Origin: Deltaproteobacteria bacterium
GTDB taxonomy: Bacteria > Desulfobacterota > DSM-4660 > Desulfatiglandales > HGW-15
Reading direction: 5' to 3'
Assembly: GCA_016926135.1 (NCBI GenBank)
Contig: JAFGPH010000174.1
Coordinates: 1-5,028 of the forward strand
Length of the DNA: 5,028 nt
The notes under the pieces were generated by a model. It made no database searches. It saw only the letters and a list, made by a program, of their open reading frames with translations, and was not told where the DNA came from. Below, one piece after another: positions 1 to 4,278 of the stretch (position 1 is its first letter; each line of letters opens with the position of its first letter). The position numbers and the translations under genes are program-made.

Positions 1-348
1 CTGCTGGCCTGCCAGGATCAGGTCTCCCTGAACAATGGCCTGGTGCAGGTTCAATGGGCCGGCCTGAACATCGTGGCGCCCGATGAGGATCGCAAGTTCG
101 CTCACCTTGCCATTCTGCCCCAGGACGTGTACATTGCCCTCATGCCGCCTCCGGGGCCTCCCATCAACCGGTTCAGCGGGACGGTCAGGGAAGTCCGGGA
201 GAACGACGGCGTGGTCCAGGTGACGGTTGAAGTGGGCGAGGAGACCCTGCGGGCGGAGATCAGCCGGGATCACCTGAGCGCCATGAATCTCAGCCCGGGT
301 GACCGGGTCCACGGCATTCTCAAGTTGCGGGCATTGCGTGGCTGCTGA
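1..348 (+). CDS. ABC transporter ATP-binding protein, C-terminal part (molybdate/tungstate type, TOBE domain); 5' end outside window
   Basis: Frame 1 is open from the first base to TGA at 346-348, so this is the last 115 codons of a longer gene. The Walker A, signature and Walker B motifs of an ATPase would lie upstream and are not visible. What remains looks like the accessory region of ModC/TupC/WtpC-type subunits: a short linker with ILPQDVYIAL (compare the usual I-R-P-E-D-I stretch), then a TOBE-like segment from about PINRFSGTVREV through VEVGEETLRAEIS to LSPGDRVHGILKLRALR. In this family the subunit drives oxyanion import at the inner face of the membrane, and the TOBE domain can bind molybdate or tungstate. 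The stop lies inside the next gene, suggesting translational coupling. An ATPase for another substrate (sulfate, iron, polyamine) is possible because the TOBE fold is shared; Mo/W is the best fit by similarity and context. Confidence 0.8.
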   Translation: MLACQDQVSLNNGLVQVQWAGLNIVAPDEDRKFAHLAILPQDVYIALMPPPGPPINRFSGTVREVRENDGVVQVTVEVGEETLRAEISRDHLSAMNLSPGDRVHGILKLRALRGC

Positions 349-946
349 TCGCTTTAAATCATCCACCGAATATGTCGTTCTGGGCGCGCTCATGCCCGGC
401 CCACGCCATGGCTACGAGATCATGCAATTTCTTGGCTCGGCCCTGGAGGCCACGTGGCGGCTCAGCACCAGCCAGCTCTACGTGCTGCTGAAAAGGATGG
501 AAGAGGAGGGCTGCCTCGAGTCCTATTCGGAGAGCCAGGGAACCCGCCCACCGAAACGGGTATTCAGGCTGACAGGTAAGGGGAAAAAAGCCTTCCTGGA
601 GTGGTTGAGCGCGCCTTGTGAACACGTTAGGGATTTCCGCATGGAATTTCTGTGCAAGATGTATTTTTTTGATTCTCTTTCGCTGCCCGGGGCCAAGGAT
701 CTTGTGGAGAGACAGATCCGTGTCCTTGAGATACTCTCGAAGAGAATCCGGGGGAGGGCTCATAAGGATCAAGACGGGTTCATGAAGCTGGTCTATGGAT
801 TCAAGGCCAGGAATGTGGAGTGCCTGCTTTCCTGGTTGATCCAGGAGGCACGCCCATTTGTCAAACAGGAGAAAACCGGCGAAGGAAGGAGTCCGTCGAA
901 ACGCAAACAGAAGAAATCTCCCCTTTGCGGTTCATCCGGCAAATGA
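338..946 (+). CDS. PadR-family transcriptional regulator
   Basis: Predicted cytoplasmic DNA-binding protein of 202 residues. The N-terminal winged helix-turn-helix is clear: TEYVVLGALMPGPRHGYEI (about residues 10-28), the recognition-helix stretch SQLYVLLKRMEEEGCL and the wing RPPKRVFRLTGKGKKAFLEWL. The C-terminal half (FRMEFLCKMYFFDSL, then helical sequence to about residue 175) resembles the dimerisation helices of PadR proteins of the longer type. The last 25 residues are very basic (SKRKQKK) and may be a disordered tail. I prefer the GTG at 338 because it puts the usual short leader before the conserved T-E-x-V-x-L-G; the same frame is open from a GTG at 299, giving 215 residues with an unlikely N-terminus. 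No strong ribosome binding site precedes either start. It overlaps the ABC ATPase gene by 11 bases, so coupled translation and control of that transporter are plausible. The ligand is unknown. Confidence 0.88.
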   Translation: MAADRFKSSTEYVVLGALMPGPRHGYEIMQFLGSALEATWRLSTSQLYVLLKRMEEEGCLESYSESQGTRPPKRVFRLTGKGKKAFLEWLSAPCEHVRDFRMEFLCKMYFFDSLSLPGAKDLVERQIRVLEILSKRIRGRAHKDQDGFMKLVYGFKARNVECLLSWLIQEARPFVKQEKTGEGRSPSKRKQKKSPLCGSSGK

Positions 947-971
947 GTACCGGTAAGGGCATGATACAGTC

Positions 972-1296
972 ATGGCGAAGACGGCCATGCTCCTGACCGT
1001 GGGCATCGACCCTCAGTCCCATGAAGGCATCCGCCGCATGATCAGCATGCATTTCATCCAGCCCGGGGCCATGCCGGTCAAGGCCCTGCTTATCGTGGGG
1101 TCGCCTAGGTGTGTGGGTAAAGGTGACCGATGACGTCATGGCGGGGCAGGTGGAACTAAACGTCGGAGGAGGGGGTCCCATCCAGGCGGAAGCCTGGCGA
1201 AATGCCAATTACCTGACAGACTTCGAGAATCGTGATTCGATCTCCGGTTTCCCTGTGTACAAAGCCCTGCTGTGCGAGGTGAAGAAGCGGGGTTGA
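972..1296 (+). pseudogene. Unrecognised small gene, apparently frameshifted (two overlapping partial reading frames)
   Basis: Two consecutive reading frames both look protein-like but neither is complete. The first starts at ATG 972 (MAKTAMLLTVGIDPQSHEGI...) and stops at 1131-1133. The second, in the +1 frame, is open across 1084-1296 and reads on with GQVELNVGGGGPIQAEAW, NANYLTDFENRD and ISGFPVYKALLCEVKKRG. A single-base change somewhere around 1095-1125 (there are G runs at 1097-1100 and 1115-1117) would join them into one protein of about 107 residues. I do not recognise the family, see no membrane segment, and the one cysteine (ALLCEV) shows no motif. It sits 25 bases after the PadR stop and 19 bases before the DUF3786 start, so it belongs to the same apparent operon. 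The alternatives are a sequencing error in an intact gene, or a real second gene starting at GTG 1111 or ATG 1138. Confidence 0.45.
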
Positions 1297-1315
1297 GGAA
1301 AGGAAGGGGCCTTTC

Positions 1316-2140
1316 GTGGCGCAACCCAGGAGTGCCTTTGAGATCTTCCAGTTGTTGGACAAATCCAACTGCCGGGAATGCGGGGAGAAGACATGCCTTG
1401 CCTTTGCCGGGGCGGTCTTCACAGGGCAGAGGAAGCTCCGGGAATGCCCGAGGCTGGACCCGGAAACCATTGAACGGTTCACCGGGGAGCGGGATGAGCG
1501 GCGAGAGGATGAACCCGATGCTCTTGGGTCCCTCGGCAAGTTGAGATCCGAGGTTGCGAGTCTTGATCTGGCCGAGGCGGCTGAACGGGTGGGCGCCCGG
1601 TTTTCTCGGGGAAGACTGACCCTCAAGGTGCTTGGCAAGGACTTCTCCGTGGATAAGGAAGGGAATCTCTCTGCGGAAATCCATATCAACCCGTGGGTGG
1701 CGGTGCCGTTTCTGGACTATATCCTTCACGGCGAAGGGGTGCCGGCCTCAGGCAGGTGGGTGCCCTTTCGGGAACTTGCCGGGGGCAGGGAACGCTATCC
1801 GCTCTTTCAGAAGCGCTGCGAGGAACCCATGAAACGGGTGGCCGATACCCACACGGATCTCTTCGACTACATGGTTCATGTGTTCAGCGCCAGGCAGGTG
1901 GACAAGCAATTCGAGTCGGACATATCCGTGGTCCTGCACCCCCTGCCCAGAGTCCCTCTCATGATCTGTTACTGGCTGCCCGAAGACGGGCTGGCCTCCA
2001 GTCTTCATGTCTTCTTTGACGAGACCGCGGACCGGAACCTGGACATCGGATCGGTTTTCAGCCTGGGAACCGGTCTCGCCCAGATGTTCGGCAAGATCGC
2101 CCTGAGGCACGGCTTCGAAGGAAAGGCGATTCCCAGGTGA
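1316..2140 (+). CDS. DUF3786 protein with N-terminal [4Fe-4S] domain
   Basis: Predicted cytoplasmic protein of 274 residues. Residues 12-45 carry Cys19, Cys22, Cys27 and Cys44 in the spacing C-x2-C-x4-C-x16-C, with N-C-x-E-C-G-x-x-T-C-L-A-F-A. This is the Fe-S domain (PF04060 type) known from the corrinoid protein subunits of CO dehydrogenase/acetyl-CoA synthase and from RnfB. From about residue 98 to the end is a DUF3786 domain: LTLKVLGKDFSVDKEGNL, HINPWVAVPFLDYIL, WVPFRELAGGRERYPLF, SDISVVLHPLPRVPLMICYW, and DIGSVFSLGTGLAQMF near the C-terminus. The biochemical role of DUF3786 is not established; a link to corrinoid or C1 metabolism is inference from the Fe-S domain. GTG at 1316 is chosen because AGGAAGGGG (1301-1309) precedes it at 6 bases and the Fe-S domain follows directly. 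It appears to end the operon; no clear terminator follows. Confidence 0.88.
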   Translation: MAQPRSAFEIFQLLDKSNCRECGEKTCLAFAGAVFTGQRKLRECPRLDPETIERFTGERDERREDEPDALGSLGKLRSEVASLDLAEAAERVGARFSRGRLTLKVLGKDFSVDKEGNLSAEIHINPWVAVPFLDYILHGEGVPASGRWVPFRELAGGRERYPLFQKRCEEPMKRVADTHTDLFDYMVHVFSARQVDKQFESDISVVLHPLPRVPLMICYWLPEDGLASSLHVFFDETADRNLDIGSVFSLGTGLAQMFGKIALRHGFEGKAIPR

Positions 2141-2193
2141 ACTCTTCCCCTCCTCCGACCATTTCGCCGGCGGGAAAGGGTTGAAGGCAGGGG

Positions 2194-2490
2194 TTGATCT
2201 GGACGATACCAAATCCCTGGGTTTTTGATCCACCCGCACCGCTTCCCATTGCCATCCAATTCGCTGAATCGATTGTCGGCCATCCTGATGCCGTGCCGGT
2301 CTTTCCGGGGGAGAGGCACTGGGGGATCTTTACGGATTTGTGCCGCAAGGTGGATGCCAGAGGCAATCTGATTTCAGATGCCTACTTCGCCGCCCTTGCG
2401 ATCGAGTCCGGCAATACATGGGTGACAACGGACAGGGACTACAGCCGCTTTCCGGGCCTTGACTGGAAACATCCGCTGACCGATTTCTGA
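2194..2490 (+). pseudogene. Truncated PIN-domain toxin (VapC-like), N-terminal third missing
   Basis: The frame from about 2194 to TGA at 2488-2490 encodes the last two thirds of a VapC-type PIN domain: NPWVFDPP, a helix with AIQFAESIV, then HWGIFTDLCRKVDARGNLISDAY, AALAIESGNTWVTTDRDYSRFPGL and WKHPL. VapC toxins are metal-dependent RNases of about 130-140 residues. Of the usual acidic cluster, the Asp of I-S-D-A-Y and the Asp residues of T-T-D-R-D are present, but the N-terminal strand with the essential D-T-N Asp is missing. An in-frame stop at 2182-2184 blocks extension upstream, and no antitoxin gene is found within the 50 bases before it. The TTG at 2194 is only a formal start with no ribosome binding site. 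I read it as a decaying toxin-antitoxin remnant with its 5' part deleted. Expression of the 98-residue fragment is not excluded, but it should be catalytically dead. Confidence 0.75.
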
Positions 2491-2654
2491 CATCGGGGAG
2501 CCCGCCTCCTCCGGGATATCCCCGGCTTCCCGCAGCGCTGCATTCTGATGTGTCGCATGGTGGGGCAACTAGGGTACCGAGGAGCAACGCAGCGGCCATC
2601 GGCTGGAAGCTCAAGATTGAACGGGTGCCCTTCGACTCCGACTGCCTGTGTTCA

Positions 2655-3716
2655 TCAATGCTGGGAGGCTATGAGGTAGGGATCGCCTCCCGCCACCTTG
2701 TCCGCCAGGGCGGCCTTTCCTGAGAACTGTTTGATCTCCGCAATATACCCGGGGAGTTTTTCCTTTGGCAACCGTGCCAACTCCCGGGACATTTTTGCCC
2801 TGGCAATCCAAAACACGGGATTGCTGGATCCGCCCTTGGGTGCCATCTCTTCGGCCTTCACACCCGTGTCGACATAGGCCTTGTTCCAGTCGAAACCCAG
2901 AACCCTCCCTTCGCACGTGTCGGACTTCCTATTTACGCGCATGGCCACGATGGACGGCGGGACCCCGTCCTTGGCGTACTTTTCAAGGTCCTTGTCGCTG
3001 ACCACCATGGTGTACCCGGATTGCTTGCCCGCTGTGGTGTTGAACATCACCTGGAGGGCGTCGGCCGCACACTTGCCGGGGGCTGTGACAAACACGTACT
3101 GATCCCCAGCGCCAAGGGGCAGTTTCTCTATGACATATTGCCCTGCGATGTGCCCGGAATTCACGCCCGGGCAGAAATGGTCATGGAAAGTGGCCGCCAG
3201 CAGGAGGCTCCACGGCGGCCCCACGGCCCAGGTGACAGAGATGCTGGCCACGGAGAACAGCCTCCGGCCGATCAAACCTGAAGAGGCCGCCTTCCATCCG
3301 TCCGGGGTGAGAATCTTCTCCGGGGAGGCATCGATGGACTGTGCATCGAAGTCCTTTCCGGTCCACTTGAAGAAGACCAGCTTGCCCGTGTCTTTACGAT
3401 AAAGCGCAGCCCAGAGGGGTTCCTGGATGGAGGTGTGGATGGCCAGCAGGGAACGCCGACCCGGACTGCATCCCGTGACGTCCCGAGCCACATCCAGAAA
3501 GGCCTCCGTGGTCTGGGGACCGATCTGTCCGTACCCGGCGTTTGTCAGGGTGAGCAGGTTCTTGTCCCCTTTGGGAACACCCATTTCGGCCAGGGCCTTG
3601 GAAAGGGCCTCCTTGGCGTGTTTCATCTGGGGGGAGAGATCTCCGGCCTGTGCCGAGACGAGGGAGAGCGGAAGCAGAATGGAAAGGATCAAAACAATAA
3701 TTGCTGGTTTCTTCAT
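2655..3716 (-). CDS. Secreted FmdE-family protein (formylmethanofuran dehydrogenase subunit E-like)
   Basis: Protein of 353 residues from ATG at 3716. It begins with a Sec signal peptide: MKKP, a hydrophobic core IIVLILSILLPLSLV, then S-A-Q-A with cleavage likely after residue 24, so it should be periplasmic. The FmdE core is in the second half: F-H-D-H-F-C-P-G-V-N-S-G-H at about 177-189 (His178, His180, Cys182), then GKCAADALQ (Cys216) with T-A-G-K, and DTCEG (Cys268). The first half (NAGYGQIGPQTTEAF, CSPGRRSLL, PLWAALYRKDTGKLVFFKW) is conserved-looking but I cannot name it. I see no CxxC zinc-finger pair like that at the end of archaeal FmdE. FmdE was named from archaeal Mo/W formylmethanofuran dehydrogenase operons; its biochemical role is unclear, and binding of a metal or cofactor through His/Cys is inference. 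Adjacent ATGs at 3719 and 3716 are both possible; the second has better spacing to AGGAGG. It is divergent from the solute-binding protein gene. Confidence 0.87.
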   Translation of the reverse strand: MKKPAIIVLILSILLPLSLVSAQAGDLSPQMKHAKEALSKALAEMGVPKGDKNLLTLTNAGYGQIGPQTTEAFLDVARDVTGCSPGRRSLLAIHTSIQEPLWAALYRKDTGKLVFFKWTGKDFDAQSIDASPEKILTPDGWKAASSGLIGRRLFSVASISVTWAVGPPWSLLLAATFHDHFCPGVNSGHIAGQYVIEKLPLGAGDQYVFVTAPGKCAADALQVMFNTTAGKQSGYTMVVSDKDLEKYAKDGVPPSIVAMRVNRKSDTCEGRVLGFDWNKAYVDTGVKAEEMAPKGGSSNPVFWIARAKMSRELARLPKEKLPGYIAEIKQFSGKAALADKVAGGDPYLIASQH

Positions 3717-3722
3717 CATGTT

Positions 3723-3728
3723 CCTCCT
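3723..3728 (-). promoter_or_regulatory. Ribosome binding site of the FmdE-family gene
   Basis: The minus strand reads AGGAGG here, 3 bases before ATG 3719 and 6 bases before ATG 3716. The 6-base spacing favours 3716. This rules out the longer in-frame start at 3749, which would put ten extra polar residues before the signal peptide. Confidence 0.8.
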
Positions 3729-3788
3729 AGACGTGAGATTGTGTGGCAATGGAGAGTTGAGGTGTTGGGCTTTGCTGCTTTTTCCGAT

Positions 3789-3828
3789 ACTCCATTACTC
3801 CATCACCCCATTACTCCAGTTCCCCAAT
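3789..3828. repeat. Tandem repeat, five 8-bp units
   Basis: Plus-strand units in order are ACTCCATT, ACTCCATC, ACCCCATT, ACTCCAGT and TCCCCAAT. The first four differ from a consensus ACTCCATT by no more than two bases and the fifth is more degenerate; the preceding 3781-3788 (TTTCCGAT) may be a sixth decayed unit. The array lies between the fmdE start and the terminator-like hairpin, so it would be in the fmdE 5' leader if transcription comes from the promoter at 3958-3986. It could be a neutral microsatellite or a set of protein sites; one helical turn is not a multiple of 8, so a cooperative binding array on one DNA face is not suggested. Confidence 0.75.
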
Positions 3829-3838
3829 GAGGCTGCCC

Positions 3839-3896
3839 AAAAAGAAAAGGCCACGAAGCCATCCCGGGTCCATGCCCGGTGAGCCTTCGTGGCCTT
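3839..3896 (-). terminator. Rho-independent terminator-like hairpin (minus strand)
   Basis: Bases 3847-3858 pair perfectly with 3885-3896 (12 bp, AAGGCCACGAAG type), and an inner stem of 5 bp joins 3864-3868 to 3875-3879 with a 6-base loop. Read leftward the stem is followed directly by TTTTCTTTTT (3848-3839), a strong termination signature. On the plus strand it is followed only by a weak T stretch, so it is oriented for leftward transcription, between the promoter at 3958-3986 and the fmdE gene. Confidence 0.8.
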
Positions 3897-3951
3897 GTTT
3901 AATGCAAGAACTTCCGATGAATACCTGCGCAATTTCCTATTGCGCGTTAAG
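3839..3951 (-). ncRNA. Candidate small RNA or terminated 5' leader of about 113 nt
   Basis: A promoter-like sequence (3986-3958) and a strong terminator (3896-3839) enclose a short interval with no plausible gene on the minus strand. The predicted RNA would begin near 3951. Its first element is a 7-bp hairpin at 3945-3927 (stem GCGCAAT/ATTGCGC, loop AGGAA), followed by about 30 nt without obvious structure (3926-3897) and the terminator hairpin. This is the usual layout of a bacterial sRNA; it could equally be an attenuated leader of fmdE, whose start lies 120 bases further on. The loop contains GGA, the core of CsrA-type sites, but this is a very short motif. No known RNA family is recognised; the interval is too short for a typical molybdenum-cofactor riboswitch. 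Confidence 0.45.
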
Positions 3952-3957
3952 GGCAAC

Positions 3958-3986
3958 TCTATAACCGTCTCCTTCCCTGCTGTCAA
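3958..3986 (-). promoter_or_regulatory. Sigma70-type promoter (minus strand)
   Basis: The minus strand has a perfect -35 TTGACA (3986-3981), a 17-base spacer and -10 TATAGA (3963-3958, four of six consensus bases including TA at the start and the conserved fifth position replaced by G). Transcription would start near 3951 and run left, through the candidate small RNA and toward fmdE. No comparably good promoter is seen between the terminator and the fmdE start. Confidence 0.6.
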
Positions 3987-4181
3987 GCTCAAATCAAAGG
4001 ATAGATGCAAAGGGGTTGACAAAGAGCCCCCGCCATGGCAGAGATTCTGAATCAGGAAGATCAAAAGGGCCCACGAAGGGTCCTGGCGGATTGCGTCAAT
4101 AAGGCTGAAATCGAGAAACAAGGCGCCCCGTGTGGTTCCTACCGGCGGGGGCATCGTCATTGTAAATTAACAACGCTAGAC
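3987..4181. other. Intergenic region between divergent units, no convincing gene
   Basis: About 195 bases separate the minus-strand promoter from the plus-strand hairpin. Reading frames crossing it lack ribosome binding sites, run through the hairpins and have no recognisable protein features. It holds a perfect TTGACA at 4016-4021 on the plus strand without a good -10 at 16-19 bases; a 9-bp inverted pair GCCCCCGCC (4026-4034) and GGCGGGGGC (4144-4152); and a small hairpin at about 4069-4085 (GGGCCC, loop ACGAA, GGGTCC, one G-T pair), whose loop region repeats the CCACGAAG motif of the two larger hairpins. The promoter and leader of the rightward gene are expected here but I cannot place the start. 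Confidence 0.4.
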
Positions 4182-4236
4182 AAGGCCACGAAGGCCGAGG
4201 CAGGCAAAGCCTGCGAGCCGTCGTGGCCTTTTTCTT
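4182..4236 (+). terminator. Rho-independent terminator-like hairpin before the solute-binding protein gene (plus strand)
   Basis: Bases 4182-4191 pair with 4221-4230 (10 bp), then 4193-4195 with 4217-4219, and an inner stem 4200-4205 with 4209-4214 closes on an AAA loop. The 3' arm runs into TTTTTCTT (4229-4236), so it is oriented for rightward transcription. It ends 42 bases before the start codon of the downstream gene, the position expected for a leader attenuator. It shares 16 identical bases on the 5' side (ACAAGGCCACGAAGGC, 4180-4195) with the minus-strand reading of the hairpin at 3839-3896. Confidence 0.75.
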
Positions 4237-4265
4237 GCGGGAAGGGCCGGCGACATTCCAATCCT

Positions 4266-4272
4266 GAGGAGG
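4266..4272 (+). promoter_or_regulatory. Ribosome binding site of the solute-binding protein gene
   Basis: GAGGAGG, 6 bases before ATG 4279. It fixes the start and lies downstream of the terminator-like hairpin, outside its stem, so that hairpin could act on transcription rather than by hiding this site. Confidence 0.8.
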
Positions 4273-4278
4273 TTTGCC

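Noticed and set aside
359..772. Minus-strand frame of 137 residues
   Set aside because: It is antisense to the PadR gene and has no recognisable domain.
1131..1138. Perfect palindrome TGACGTCA as an operator
   Set aside because: It is a single 8-bp palindrome inside a coding-like stretch, far from a promoter, and expected by chance at this length.
1136..1729. Long minus-strand reading frames (197 and 177 residues) opposite the small gene and DUF3786
   Set aside because: They lie antisense to a clearly recognised DUF3786 gene, have no ribosome binding site and are rich in Pro, Arg and Ser as expected from reversed high-GC coding DNA.
2511..2525. CCGGG/CCCGG hairpin as the fmdE terminator
   Set aside because: The stem is only 5 bp with no T run on either strand and lies 130 bases past the stop codon.
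2550..2720. Plus-strand frame with IGWKLKIERVPFDSDC resembling a gene remnant
   Set aside because: The stretch looks somewhat protein-like, but I recognise no family, there is no ribosome binding site, and its end overlaps the 3' end of fmdE in the opposite direction.
4016..4044. Plus-strand promoter for the solute-binding protein with TTGACA at 4016-4021
   Set aside because: The -35 is perfect, but bases 16-19 downstream give only CAGAGA or GAGATT as -10, with two or three consensus matches. Not called as a promoter.
4026..4152. 9-bp inverted pair GCCCCCGCC/GGCGGGGGC as the ends of a miniature transposable element
   Set aside because: There is no target-site duplication or transposase-like feature, and short G/C-only arms 109 bases apart occur by chance in this base composition.
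3795..4160. Minus-strand frame of 121 residues crossing the intergenic region
   Set aside because: It runs through the terminator hairpin, the promoter and the 8-bp repeat, has no ribosome binding site and shows no domain; the sequence is better explained as noncoding.
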